Assembly (NCBI GenBank): GCA_947503105.1
Contig: CANNCM010000005.1
Location: 56,012 to 120,011, forward strand
DNA length: 64,000 bases
Origin: an uncultured Flavobacteriaceae bacterium
GTDB lineage: Bacteria > Bacteroidota > Bacteroidia > Flavobacteriales > Flavobacteriaceae
Direction of reading: 5' to 3'
Below, piece by piece: positions 26,740 to 35,278 of the stretch (the stretch's first letter is position 1; each line of letters opens with the position of its first letter). The position numbers were made by a program, and so were the translations under genes. Below the pieces are notes generated by a model, which saw only the letters and a program-made list of their open reading frames with translations, was not told the origin of the DNA and did not search any database.

Positions 26740-28392
26740 CTAATTCAACAACTGTTGCGCATGCTGTTTTGCCGTTTCTGTAATTTCTTTTCCGCTCAGC
26801 ATTTGAGCAATTTCTTCCAAACGTTCATTGGTGTTTAATTTTTTTAATTGCGTCGCAGTTGAAGCATCATTATCCACCTTAAATACTTTAAAATGATGTG
26901 CGCCTTTGGCTGCAATTTGTGGCAAATGTGTAATGGTAAACACTTGCATATATTGACTCATATCTTGCATAATTGAGGCCATTTTATTTGAAATTTCACC
27001 TGATACTCCAGTGTCTATTTCATCAAACATTATGGTCGGTAATTTTTGATGCTTTGATAAAATAGATTTGACCGCCAACATGATTCTAGACAACTCTCCT
27101 CCAGAAGCCCCCTTTTTGAGCGGTAAAAACTGTCCGCCTTTGTTGGCTTTTAACAAGAAATTTAAATCATCTTTACCATTAAATAAAAAATCTGAGGCAG
27201 GATTAAGTTCAATTTTAAATACGGCATTGGGCATGCCCAATGCCCCCAAAAGTACATGCAACTCATCTTCCAACATTCTCAGAACTGCACTTCTTTTAGC
27301 ACTAAGTAATGAGGAAATTTTGTTTAATTTTTGTAAATTTTTGTTCAACAAAGTGCTGCATTTTTCGAGTTGAGCATCCAAGTTTGTGAGGTGACTCACC
27401 TTTTCTGATAATTCATCAAAAACAGCATTCAACTCATCAATGGTTTGTACGTTATGTTTCCCCATTAAATCATTCACTTTTTTAAGTTGATTTTCAATAT
27501 CAAACAAAAGCTGAGGGTTGGCCTCTAAAGAATTTTGATGCTGTTCAATTTCAGAACATATATCGTCTAACTCTATTTGTGTACTCAAAATTCTTTCGAA
27601 AAGTGAAGCATACTCATTTGAAACCTCTTTTAGTTTATTGAAGCGTTGTTTTAGCTCAGTTAATTGCGTAGAAATACCAACATCCTCATGGTTTAAAACT
27701 TGTTGTGCAAATTGCAATTCACTTTGAATATAATCAACATTGTTGAGGGTTTCATATTGAGATTCAAGAGCTTTCAAATCTAGATTTAAAACTTGTGCTT
27801 CCTCAATTTCTTGCAATAAAAAACTGTTGTAGTCGTAATCTTTTTTGGATTGCTGTTGCTGATTTTGGAGGGATTCTAATTCTTTTTGATTTTTTATGTA
27901 AGCTGCCAGGGTCTCTTTGTATTCCTTAAGCACATCATGTGATTGTGCCAAAGCATCAATAATTTGAAATTGAAATGTATCATCTGTCAATGAAAGCGTT
28001 TCGTGTTGTGAGTGAATATCAATCAATTGCTGACCAAGGGCATCCAAAACAGCAAGAGTTACTGGAGAATCATTTACAAATGCTCTTGATTTACCTGAAG
28101 GCAAAACCTCCCTTCTTATAATAGTTTGTTGTTCATATTCTAAGTTATAAGTAGCAAAAAGAGACTCTAAATTATAGGCCTCAATATTGAACGTACACTC
28201 GATAATGCTTTTGTTGTCGGAGTTTTTGATGTTTGAAAAATCTACTCTTTTGCCCAAAACCAAAGACAATCCGCCCAACAAAATTGACTTTCCTGCGCCC
28301 GTTTCTCCAGTAATGATGGTCAAGCCTTCATCAAAACTCACATCAAGCTCGTCGATCAATGCATAATTTTTAATGTAAAGTTGAGCTAACAC
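26740..28392 (-). CDS. recN: DNA repair protein RecN
   Basis: A 550-residue SMC-like ATPase involved in double-strand break repair. The N-terminal half-ATPase has Walker A GETGAGKSILLGGL and the family start MLAQLYIKNYALIDELDVSF; long coiled-coil arms follow (about 155-350); the C-terminal half holds the ABC signature GASGGELSRIMLAVKSIL and Walker B IMFDEIDTGVSG with the HLPQIAAKGAHHF switch. Normal length. It is 11 bases downstream of porD and forms part of the run ending with it; a LexA box was not recognised. Confidence 0.95.
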   Translation of the reverse strand: MLAQLYIKNYALIDELDVSFDEGLTIITGETGAGKSILLGGLSLVLGKRVDFSNIKNSDNKSIIECTFNIEAYNLESLFATYNLEYEQQTIIRREVLPSGKSRAFVNDSPVTLAVLDALGQQLIDIHSQHETLSLTDDTFQFQIIDALAQSHDVLKEYKETLAAYIKNQKELESLQNQQQQSKKDYDYNSFLLQEIEEAQVLNLDLKALESQYETLNNVDYIQSELQFAQQVLNHEDVGISTQLTELKQRFNKLKEVSNEYASLFERILSTQIELDDICSEIEQHQNSLEANPQLLFDIENQLKKVNDLMGKHNVQTIDELNAVFDELSEKVSHLTNLDAQLEKCSTLLNKNLQKLNKISSLLSAKRSAVLRMLEDELHVLLGALGMPNAVFKIELNPASDFLFNGKDDLNFLLKANKGGQFLPLKKGASGGELSRIMLAVKSILSKHQKLPTIMFDEIDTGVSGEISNKMASIMQDMSQYMQVFTITHLPQIAAKGAHHFKVFKVDNDASTATQLKKLNTNERLEEIAQMLSGKEITETAKQHAQQLLN

Positions 28393-28403
28393 AATTTGAA
28401 TTT

Positions 28404-29294
28404 TTAAAATTTGATGTTATTCCATTTTTTGGAGTGCATGGGCGCTACTTTATTTAAAACAGAAACAAGCTCCGTTATTTTTACACTTGGCCCTGCAGAA
28501 AATATATCAGAAATTTCATCAGATTTTGCATCAAAAAAAGTGCGAACCAAAAAAGAATTTGGACGTCTTCTATGTAGTGTATCTAAATCCAATAACGCTT
28601 TTGCAATTGTTGCTTTGCCTTCCTTTGAGTCATTAGACATTACATCCAACCCCAAACGATGATAATTATACAAAGTCGTTCTATATTCTTTGTATGTTTT
28701 TGATAAAACGTTATCTATCAAAACCCTTCTTGTTTGGTCACCTCCTTTTGGTGGTGCCCACCCTTGCGTATTCCCTTGTTGAGAATAATTGGCAATATCT
28801 CTTGCTTGTTCATAGTATGTATCACCGCCATAAAGCTCAAAAGTATCTGCATCTACACCAAGGATCATATAAACATGGAAAGCAATGACTGAAATTAAAT
28901 TGGATTGAAATTGAGTTGGGCTAAAATTTAAATTTTGATATTCTAAGTAATTAAAATTAAAATCTTTATCATTAAAATTATAAACTGTACTGGTATATGT
29001 AGAGTTATGAATGGGTCGTGCAGACTGCACCTGAATACTTGCCTGAAACGCATCTGTGTCATAACTTTGAATATTGATCATCATGCTACAATCGATGCGC
29101 TCTTGAAGTTCAAAAGATGTATTGGTCCAACGCGTGTTATTGACAAATTCTTTGAGTTGTTTTTCTAAGGTTTTAAATACCTGTACATTTTCATTTCCTG
29201 TTTGTTGTGCATTGACCACTACATTACAATTAAGCTCTTGTGCGACAACTAAGCTAGAGAGAAAAAGTAAACTGTAAGTTAAAAAGTTACGCAT
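28404..29294 (-). CDS. porD: DUF4835 / type IX secretion protein PorD
   Basis: A 296-residue exported protein with a signal peptide (about 1-18, ending VVAQ). The body matches the DUF4835 family, which is annotated as PorD in type IX secretion studies: ELNCNVVVNAQQTGNENVQVF near the N-terminus and the FELYGGDTYYEQARDI region in the middle. It is thought to be periplasmic or outer-membrane associated and to assist T9SS function. The location between coaBC (8-base overlap) and recN is a conserved order in flavobacteria as far as I know. It links to the T9SS-sorted protein encoded about 3 kb away. Confidence 0.8.
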   Translation of the reverse strand: MRNFLTYSLLFLSSLVVAQELNCNVVVNAQQTGNENVQVFKTLEKQLKEFVNNTRWTNTSFELQERIDCSMMINIQSYDTDAFQASIQVQSARPIHNSTYTSTVYNFNDKDFNFNYLEYQNLNFSPTQFQSNLISVIAFHVYMILGVDADTFELYGGDTYYEQARDIANYSQQGNTQGWAPPKGGDQTRRVLIDNVLSKTYKEYRTTLYNYHRLGLDVMSNDSKEGKATIAKALLDLDTLHRRRPNSFLVRTFFDAKSDEISDIFSAGPSVKITELVSVLNKVAPMHSKKWNNIKF

Positions 29295-30498
29295 TCAATT
29301 CATTTATAAGTTCATTAATTATATCTGTAGCAACTTCAGATTTTGATTTTAAGGGGTAATCTTTTTGATTTAAATCTTTATCAATAATAGAGATTTTGTT
29401 TGTAGATCCACCAAAACCTGCACCATCATCATTTAACGAATTTAGCACAATTAAGTCTAAATTTTTAGATTTAAGCTTTTTTATTGCATTTGCAACCTCA
29501 TTTTCGGTTTCAAGTGCAAACCCAATTAGGATTTGCTTTTCCTTTTTTTCTCCCAAAGAGGCCAAGATATCTTCAGTCTTTTCAAGTTCTAATGTTAATG
29601 TGGTGTTTTTCTTTTTTATTTTAGAAAGCGCTGGGAACTTTGGTCTATAATCTGCAACAGCAGCCGATAAAATGGCAGCATCTACAGCATCAAAATTTTG
29701 ATGAGCAGCATCATACATGTCTCGCGCACTAAGGATAGGAATGGTTTGTATCGAATCGTAGTGAGCTTTGTAGTGTGTTGGCCCCGTAATGAGAACGACC
29801 TCAGCGCCCAATTGCGCTGCGCTATTAGCAATTTCAAAGCCCATTCGTCCAGACGAATGGTTGCCAATGTAGCGCACAGGATCGATAGCTTCGTGAGTTG
29901 GACCAGCTGTGACGAGAATTTTTTTTCCATAAAGGGGAAGCCCCTCTATTAAATGCTGTTCGATAGTTTCTACAATAGACTCTGGCTCTGCCATTCGACC
30001 CATACCGACAAGACCACTGGCGAGTTCACCAAAGGTTGAAGGAATCAAAATATTACCGTAAGATTGGAGTGTTTCTAGGGCCTTTTGAGTGGTAGGATGT
30101 TTGTACATGTCCAAGTCCATTGCTGGTGCAAAATACACAGGACATTTTGCTGAAAGATAGGTCGCTATTAAAAAATTATCACTGTTACCTGAGGCCATTT
30201 TCGACAACGTATTGGCAGTTGCAGGCGCTACAACAAATAAATCGGCCCAAAGGCCAAGTTCTACATGATTGTTCCAAACTGCATTGTCGTCTTCATCGTC
30301 TGTAAAATCCGAGATAACTGGATAATTGGAAAGGGTAGAAAGTGTGAGTGGTGTGATAAAGTCTTTGGCCGAAGGTGTCATAATAACACGAACTTCTGCA
30401 CCTGTTTTCACCAACAACCGAACAAGAAAAGCAGTTTTATACGCGGCAATACCAGCACTGATGCCAAGAAGTATATGTTTGCCACGTAAAATAGACAT
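29287..30498 (-). CDS. coaBC: Bifunctional phosphopantothenoylcysteine decarboxylase/phosphopantothenate-cysteine ligase
   Basis: A 403-residue two-domain enzyme of coenzyme A synthesis. The N-terminal flavoprotein CoaC (about 1-185) has GISAGIAAYKT, the catalytic His region WNNHVELGLWADLFVVAPATANT and the substrate clamp FAPAMDLDMY. The C-terminal CoaB ligase (about 190-403) starts with ILVTAGPTHEAIDPVRYIGNHSSGRMG and contains the conserved FALETEN. It joins cysteine to phosphopantothenate and then decarboxylates the product. The gene is 10 bases after rpoZ and overlaps porD by 8, within the minus-strand chain. Confidence 0.95.
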   Translation of the reverse strand: MSILRGKHILLGISAGIAAYKTAFLVRLLVKTGAEVRVIMTPSAKDFITPLTLSTLSNYPVISDFTDDEDDNAVWNNHVELGLWADLFVVAPATANTLSKMASGNSDNFLIATYLSAKCPVYFAPAMDLDMYKHPTTQKALETLQSYGNILIPSTFGELASGLVGMGRMAEPESIVETIEQHLIEGLPLYGKKILVTAGPTHEAIDPVRYIGNHSSGRMGFEIANSAAQLGAEVVLITGPTHYKAHYDSIQTIPILSARDMYDAAHQNFDAVDAAILSAAVADYRPKFPALSKIKKKNTTLTLELEKTEDILASLGEKKEKQILIGFALETENEVANAIKKLKSKNLDLIVLNSLNDDGAGFGGSTNKISIIDKDLNQKDYPLKSKSEVATDIINELINELNA

Positions 30499-30508
30499 AT
30501 CGGTAGTC

Positions 30509-30832
30509 TTAGGACTCGTCAGAAGTTTTTCTGTGATGAATTTTTCCTTCTAACCACTCTTGAACTGCCAACGCATGTGGCTTTGGCAAACGCTCGTAAA
30601 ACTTAGAAACTTCAATTTGTTCTTTGTTTTCAAACACTTCTTCTAAGCTGTCGTTGTAGGTTGCAAATTCTTCAAGTTTATCAATCAATTCTTTACGGAT
30701 ATCACTATTAATTTGCTCTGCACGTCTTGAAATTACAGAAATAGCTTCGTAGATATTTTCAGTTGGCGCATCAATCTCGTTACGATTGTATGTTACTGAA
30801 CTTGCTGGTGCTTTTACTTTTTTTAAATCCAT
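30509..30832 (-). CDS. rpoZ: RNA polymerase omega subunit, Bacteroidota type
   Basis: A 107-residue small protein. The core TENIYEAISVISRRAEQIN is the omega/RPB6 helix that clamps the beta' subunit, here in the divergent form used by Bacteroidota and often missed in annotation. The preceding NRNEIDAPTENIYE and trailing KPHALAVQEWLEGKI segments are typical of this subgroup. It helps RNA polymerase assembly. Placement between bamD (5 bases) and coaBC (10 bases) is the common flavobacterial order. The assignment is by pattern and neighbourhood. Confidence 0.82.
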   Translation of the reverse strand: MDLKKVKAPASSVTYNRNEIDAPTENIYEAISVISRRAEQINSDIRKELIDKLEEFATYNDSLEEVFENKEQIEVSKFYERLPKPHALAVQEWLEGKIHHRKTSDES

Positions 30833-30837
30833 TTGTA

Positions 30838-31650
30838 TTAGCTTTTTGGTGTAAAATTATTTTTGATGTCTTGCAACTCTTCATGCATAGCATCTGTCTG
30901 TTCTAAGTATTTTGTTTCTGGAAAAAAGCGCTTCAAATTTTTGTAAAATGTGAACGCTTTTTCTGTTCGTTCTTTTTGTTTCCAAGGAACACTATTGACT
31001 GCAAGTTGATAAGCAGAATCGAATTTGTAAAACAAAACGTCTTCCTTGTATCTAGTGCCTGGAAATTTTTCAAGGAAATTATCAAATGCTGTTATAGCAG
31101 AATTATAGTCTCTATGAAAAGGGCCTGTGGTGTGGTATTGCAAAGCAATTTCATAGGCCTTTTTTTCAATTTTTGCATCCAATTCTTGCACCATGGCATT
31201 GGCTTCTTCAAAATATTCAGAATCGGGATAACGGTTGATAAATTCTTGAAGTTTCTCAACTGCATCAATCGTTTCCGTTTGATCTTTGGAGTATGGTGGA
31301 GAAATTTGATAGTAACTTTTTGCAGCTAAAAATGCCATTTCATCTATGCGCTCGCTTTTGGGATAGGCTTCTACAAAACGCTCCATACGATAGTTTGCAG
31401 ACATGTAGTCTTTTGTTTCGTAGAACGCTTTTGAGTGCATATACATCAACTTTTCTGCTTGGGGTTTTCCTCTGTACTTTGGAACAATTTGTAAGAATAA
31501 GCGATTGGCTTTTTCGTATTTTCCAGCCTCAAATAATTCTACCCCTAATTTGTATTTTTTTGCAATATCTTCTTCTTTCAAAACACGCTGATATTCGCTG
31601 CATGATGCCAAAAAGACAAGAACAAGAACTGATGCTACTATTTTTTTCAT
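30838..31650 (-). CDS. bamD: Outer-membrane assembly lipoprotein BamD
   Basis: A 270-residue lipoprotein; the signal peptide ends in FLASC with Cys17 as lipidation site. The mature part is made of tetratricopeptide-like helices (for example YKLGVELFEAGKYEKANRLF and ELVDAF-like repeats MSANYRMERFVEAYPKSERID) in the YfiO/BamD arrangement. It takes part in the BAM complex that inserts beta-barrel proteins, working at the inner face of the outer membrane. Start of the rpoZ-coaBC-porD-recN chain on the minus strand, with its own promoter box. Confidence 0.9.
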   Translation of the reverse strand: MKKIVASVLVLVFLASCSEYQRVLKEEDIAKKYKLGVELFEAGKYEKANRLFLQIVPKYRGKPQAEKLMYMHSKAFYETKDYMSANYRMERFVEAYPKSERIDEMAFLAAKSYYQISPPYSKDQTETIDAVEKLQEFINRYPDSEYFEEANAMVQELDAKIEKKAYEIALQYHTTGPFHRDYNSAITAFDNFLEKFPGTRYKEDVLFYKFDSAYQLAVNSVPWKQKERTEKAFTFYKNLKRFFPETKYLEQTDAMHEELQDIKNNFTPKS

Positions 31651-31667
31651 AATTCAAAAATGGGTTG

Positions 31668-31675
31668 CAAAAATA
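31668..31675 (-). promoter_or_regulatory. -7 promoter box for the bamD chain
   Basis: On the minus strand TATTTTTG fits TAnnTTTG, 17 bases upstream of the bamD ATG and inside the 83-base gap after dapA. Confidence 0.4.
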
Positions 31676-31733
31676 CATTTTTTAAACGGATAATAAAAAC
31701 ATTTATTATCTGTACACATGGAGCTTTAATTAT

Positions 31734-32609
31734 TTAAAGTTGAGCTAATTCTGCTTTAATTTTTGACTTTAGGCGTTCTGTGGCTGTAACCAAGGGTAAT
31801 CGAACCGTATCGGCGCAAAGTCCAAGCTGCTGCAAAACGGCCTTTATTCCTGCTGGATTATTTTCTTCAAAAATGAGGTTTATCAGTGGAATCGCTTTTT
31901 TCTCCAAAGCTTTGGCCGCTGTACTATCGCCTTCCAATCCTTTGTGAATCATCGTTGAAAATAATTTTGGTAAGGCTTGACCTATTACCGAGATGACTCC
32001 AGCCCCACCCTGCAAAACGACATCGCAAACCAAATCATCATCACCTGAAATCACAAGAAAGTCTTCTGGTTTTTGATTCAAAAGTATTTTGTATTGCTCT
32101 GGATTATTTCCAGCTTCTTTTATGGCAACGATATTATCAAAATCTCGAGCAAGACGCAAACTTGTTTCGGGCTCCATATTTTTGGCTGTTCGCCCTGGAA
32201 CATTATACAAAATAACTGGAGCTGAAGAAGCTTCTGCAACTGCTTTGAAATGTTGATACAACCCCTCTTGTGTGGGTTTACTGTAGTACGGTGCTACCGA
32301 TAAAACAGCGGCAAAAGGCGTTAGATCTGTTGTTTTGAGTTCTTCCACAACTGCAGCGGTATTGCTGCCTCCAATTCCAATAACTAAAGGCAATCGGCCT
32401 GCATTGGTTTTGATAATGGTTTCAACAATAGCTTTTTTTTCTTCTTTTGTGATGGTCACACTTTCTCCAGTTGTTCCGCTGATGACAATATAATCTGTGC
32501 CATTTTGGATGTTAAATTCTACCACTTTTGCCAAAGCATCATGATCTACACTCAAATCGCTTTTGAACGGTGTAACAATAGCGATTCCCATCCCTGTTAA
32601 TGAATTCAT
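31734..32609 (-). CDS. dapA: 4-hydroxy-tetrahydrodipicolinate synthase
   Basis: A 291-residue class I aldolase-fold enzyme that condenses pyruvate with aspartate semialdehyde on the route to diaminopimelate and lysine. Key sites: GTTGESVTIT (Thr pair), APYYSKPTQEGLYQHF, the catalytic tyrosine in VILYNVPGRT and the Schiff-base lysine in IVAIKEAGN. Normal length. It is directly downstream of the DUF6913 gene (adjacent codons, no gap), so the two are probably coupled. dapF, a later step of the same pathway, is about 15 kb away in the window. Confidence 0.95.
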   Translation of the reverse strand: MNSLTGMGIAIVTPFKSDLSVDHDALAKVVEFNIQNGTDYIVISGTTGESVTITKEEKKAIVETIIKTNAGRLPLVIGIGGSNTAAVVEELKTTDLTPFAAVLSVAPYYSKPTQEGLYQHFKAVAEASSAPVILYNVPGRTAKNMEPETSLRLARDFDNIVAIKEAGNNPEQYKILLNQKPEDFLVISGDDDLVCDVVLQGGAGVISVIGQALPKLFSTMIHKGLEGDSTAAKALEKKAIPLINLIFEENNPAGIKAVLQQLGLCADTVRLPLVTATERLKSKIKAELAQL

Positions 32610-33128
32610 TTAAATTTTATTTAGGGTTTTTAAATATTTTATAAGCTCTGTTTTAAAAGTACTAACATCGGCAAGTGAAACATCAATGATCAAATCATGC
32701 AAGCGGTGGTCTTCATCTGAAATTCCAACTTTTAGCTTAGCTTTTGACAGTGCTGTAACTATATTTAACGCATAGCAATTAGGTTTATAGTAACTAATTA
32801 GCAAATCAAAAGACTGTTGAACAAACTCAGCTACTTCTGGACTTTTGCAATGTCCAAGCCAATCAAAATCTGTATTGGTGTAGGACGAATCCCAACTGTT
32901 TGGCTGACTGTTTTCATTTTCATAAAAAACAATAAAACGAAAGTTGTTATCATTAAATCCTAAATCTGTAAATAACATTCTGAAAAAATCATAATTCACA
33001 AATTGATCATAATGAAATAAAATACCAATCGTTTTTATCTTTTCAGATGAAAATTGCTTAGAACGTGCTTCAAGAACCGTTGTCAAAAATTTTTCAGACG
33101 ATATTGTTTTTATACGTTTAAAAAACAT
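32610..33128 (-). CDS. DUF6913 family protein
   Basis: A 172-residue soluble protein without signal peptide. It resembles the DUF6913 group that accompanies dapA in flavobacteria: FKRIKTISSEKFL at the start, IKTIGILFHYDQFVNYDFF in the middle and VGISDEDHRLHDLIIDVSL near the end. No catalytic motif or known fold can be named. It lies immediately upstream of dapA with no spacer, so it may be co-translated with it. The family name is from memory of this neighbourhood. Confidence 0.6.
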   Translation of the reverse strand: MFFKRIKTISSEKFLTTVLEARSKQFSSEKIKTIGILFHYDQFVNYDFFRMLFTDLGFNDNNFRFIVFYENENSQPNSWDSSYTNTDFDWLGHCKSPEVAEFVQQSFDLLISYYKPNCYALNIVTALSKAKLKVGISDEDHRLHDLIIDVSLADVSTFKTELIKYLKTLNKI

Positions 33129-33146
33129 GTACTTTTAGTATCTGTA

Positions 33147-33154
33147 CAAAGTTA
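33147..33154 (-). promoter_or_regulatory. -7 promoter box for DUF6913-dapA
   Basis: On the minus strand TAACTTTG fits TAnnTTTG and ends 18 bases before the DUF6913 ATG at 33128, in the 32-base gap shared with the divergent 5'-nucleotidase gene. Confidence 0.4.
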
Positions 33155-33160
33155 ATACAA

Positions 33161-33916
33161 ATGGTGCTTAAAAACATTAAAATTTTCGTCCTAATTTTAG
33201 GGATTTTATCATGTAATGAATCCACATCAAAACAACAGCACAGAAGCGAGCGAATAGCCATAAATGCGGCATTGCCCTCTGATTCTGAAGTTGAACGTTT
33301 TGTTGCCCCCTACAAAAAACGTTTGGATGCTACTATGAATACAGTATTGTGTTATTCTAAAAATGAGTTTAAAAAAACAGATGGTCAACTAAACACTGCG
33401 GTTGGCAACTTAATGGCAGATGCTGTTTTTGAGCAATCTGCACCAATTCTCAAAAAACGCCACAACCTAGATTTAGACTTTGTTTTACTCAATCATGGTG
33501 GCATCCGAGCGCCGCTTCCAAAAGGGCCAATTTACACAAAAACAGCCTTCAATATTATGCCTTTTGAAAACAAAGTTGTGGTTGCACAAATGAAAGGCAA
33601 AGTCGTTATGGAACTTGTAAATTATTTGATTAAAGCCAAACGCGCTCATCCAATTTCGGGAATGACGCTTCATATCACAAAAAAAGGAACCATAAAAAAA
33701 CTCGAAATTCAAGGCAAAACAATAGACCTCAATACCACTTATAATGTTGCTACTAGTGATTACCTTTTTACGGGTGGAGATCGTATGGAATTTTTCAAAG
33801 AAAGCGACACTGTTTTTGATTTGGATTATAAAATCAGAGCTATTTTGATTGATTATTTTACAGCACAAGAGATGTTAAATCCAAAACGCGACGAGCGTTT
33901 TATTTACACCAAATAA
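33161..33916 (+). CDS. 5'-nucleotidase C-terminal domain lipoprotein
   Basis: A 251-residue lipoprotein with signal peptide and lipobox GILSC near the N-terminus. The mature part is the substrate-binding C-terminal domain of UshA-type 5'-nucleotidases: the signature NHGGIRAPLPKGPIY, the NIMPFENKVV segment and TGGDRMEFF near the end. On its own it has no metal centre, so it should act with the metallophosphatase encoded 5 bases downstream. Together they would form a split 5'-nucleotidase/2',3'-cyclic phosphodiesterase in the periplasm. The gene order places the C-terminal domain first, the reverse of the fused protein. Confidence 0.88.
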   Translation: MVLKNIKIFVLILGILSCNESTSKQQHRSERIAINAALPSDSEVERFVAPYKKRLDATMNTVLCYSKNEFKKTDGQLNTAVGNLMADAVFEQSAPILKKRHNLDLDFVLLNHGGIRAPLPKGPIYTKTAFNIMPFENKVVVAQMKGKVVMELVNYLIKAKRAHPISGMTLHITKKGTIKKLEIQGKTIDLNTTYNVATSDYLFTGGDRMEFFKESDTVFDLDYKIRAILIDYFTAQEMLNPKRDERFIYTK

Positions 33917-33921
33917 AGAAA

Positions 33922-34827
33922 ATGAAAAGACGCACATTTATAAAAAATACAGCGGCTTCTGCAACGCTATTATCCATGGGTAGTTTGTCACTTTCGTGTG
34001 ATCATCGAAGTGCAAAAAAAATCACCATTTTACACACTAACGATGTGCATAGTCATATTGATGCTTTTGGTCCAAATGACGGCCGAAATGCCAATAAAGG
34101 TGGCGTAGCACGAAGGGCTTCACTTATTCAAAAACTACGAAAAGAAAACCCTAATACACTTTTATTGGATGCCGGAGATATTTTTCAAGGTACGCCTTAC
34201 TTTAATTTTTATGGTGGTGAGTTAGAATTCAAACTCATGAGCATGCTAGATTATGACCTTGCAACAATTGGAAATCACGATTTTGATAACGGCATAGACG
34301 GCCTTTATGCACAGCTCCCCCATGCTAAATTTGATTTTGTGTCTGCCAACTATGATTTTAAAAATACAGTGTTGGACACCCATGTCAAACCTTACAAAGT
34401 TTTAAATAAAGCAGGGATAAAAATTGGTGTTTTTGGCTTGGGAATAGAGCTTCAGGGCTTGGTGAGTAAAGACGCTTATAAAGAAACAAAATACCTCGAT
34501 CCTATTGAAATTGCACAAGACATGAGTCGTATTCTCAAAACTGAAGAGCAGTGTGATTTGATTATTTGTTTATCGCATTTGGGATATGAGTACAAATACC
34601 CACAAAAAATCTCTGACCGAAATTTGGCACGCGCTACAAAAGATATTGACCTTATTATTGGTGGTCATACCCATACTTTTTTGGATGAACCCACTATAGA
34701 AACCAATGCTGTTGGTAAATCTGTTCTTGTCAATCAAGTGGGGTGCTACGGGCTATACCTTGGTAGAGTCGATTTTTATTTGGACGCCAAAGGCAAATAC
34801 TTTAGCAGTCGTGCGCTAAAGATCTAA
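33922..34827 (+). CDS. Metallophosphatase (5'-nucleotidase N-terminal domain)
   Basis: A 301-residue calcineurin-like phosphoesterase with an N-terminal export signal that begins MKRRTFIKNTA, Tat-like in having consecutive arginines before a hydrophobic stretch. The metal-binding motifs are complete: ILHTNDVHSHID, DAGDIFQGTPYF, IGNHDFD, LSHLGYE and GGHTHTF. It lacks the C-terminal 5'-nucleotidase domain, which is supplied by the preceding gene. Expected to release phosphate from nucleotides in the periplasm. The gene ends at the left border of an accessory region. Confidence 0.9.
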   Translation: MKRRTFIKNTAASATLLSMGSLSLSCDHRSAKKITILHTNDVHSHIDAFGPNDGRNANKGGVARRASLIQKLRKENPNTLLLDAGDIFQGTPYFNFYGGELEFKLMSMLDYDLATIGNHDFDNGIDGLYAQLPHAKFDFVSANYDFKNTVLDTHVKPYKVLNKAGIKIGVFGLGIELQGLVSKDAYKETKYLDPIEIAQDMSRILKTEEQCDLIICLSHLGYEYKYPQKISDRNLARATKDIDLIIGGHTHTFLDEPTIETNAVGKSVLVNQVGCYGLYLGRVDFYLDAKGKYFSSRALKI

Positions 34828-35274
34828 CAGCAAAACACGTCTCCACAAAACAGTTTTTGTTTTTTTTATTGAACCTCTCCAAAAAAAGTTGCTAAAAAAT
34901 GTGACTTTTTAATTTTTTATGTGTCTAAACTCATGAGGGGAGTGTATAAACTTCGCTTTTGGAAAATCGATATGCGCTATAAAAACAAGCTAGTGTATTG
35001 ATTTACAAGAACCTAGCAAGACACCCCAAAAATTGATATACGAAACGCATATAAGTTGGATATACGCAATGCGTGTATTTATATAGTTATGCCACATTAA
35101 AGAAATGAGCGGTCAAAAATGGACTGACCATCCAAAATCGGAAATGTGAAAGTTGAAACCGAAATAAAAGAAAAAATAAACCGAGTTACGAAAAGCGAAA
35201 GAGTAGAATGAAATTATTAACTTTGGAAAAGTCAAAAAAATGAAAAAGATTCTTCCTGTAAAATTAAATATAAC
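34828..35274. other. 447-base gap before the C10 peptidase gene
   Basis: No protein of normal size is seen. The left third is T-rich after the metallophosphatase stop. From about 35028 to 35085 short inverted and direct repeats occur (GATATACG twice; ATACGCA next to TGCGTGTAT). GTTATGCCAC at 35086-35095 is the exact complement of GTGGCATAAC at 37034-37043. To its right lie three tiny open frames (35105, 35208, 35240), the last two of which join by overlapping stop/start codons and lead into the peptidase gene. Confidence 0.7.
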
Positions 35275-35278
35275 GTGA
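35240..35278 (+). other. 12-codon leader frame coupled to the peptidase start
   Basis: ATG at 35240 opens a 12-residue frame that ends in TGA at 35276-35278, overlapping the GTG start of the peptidase gene (GTGA). A preceding 11-codon frame (35208-35243) ends in TGA overlapping this ATG (ATGA). Such chaining suggests translational coupling, but the peptides are tiny and could be chance. Confidence 0.3.

Noticed and set aside
34846..34868. Terminator after the metallophosphatase gene
   Set aside because: Only a 5 bp A/T stem (CAAAA/TTTTG) in front of Ts; too weak to list.
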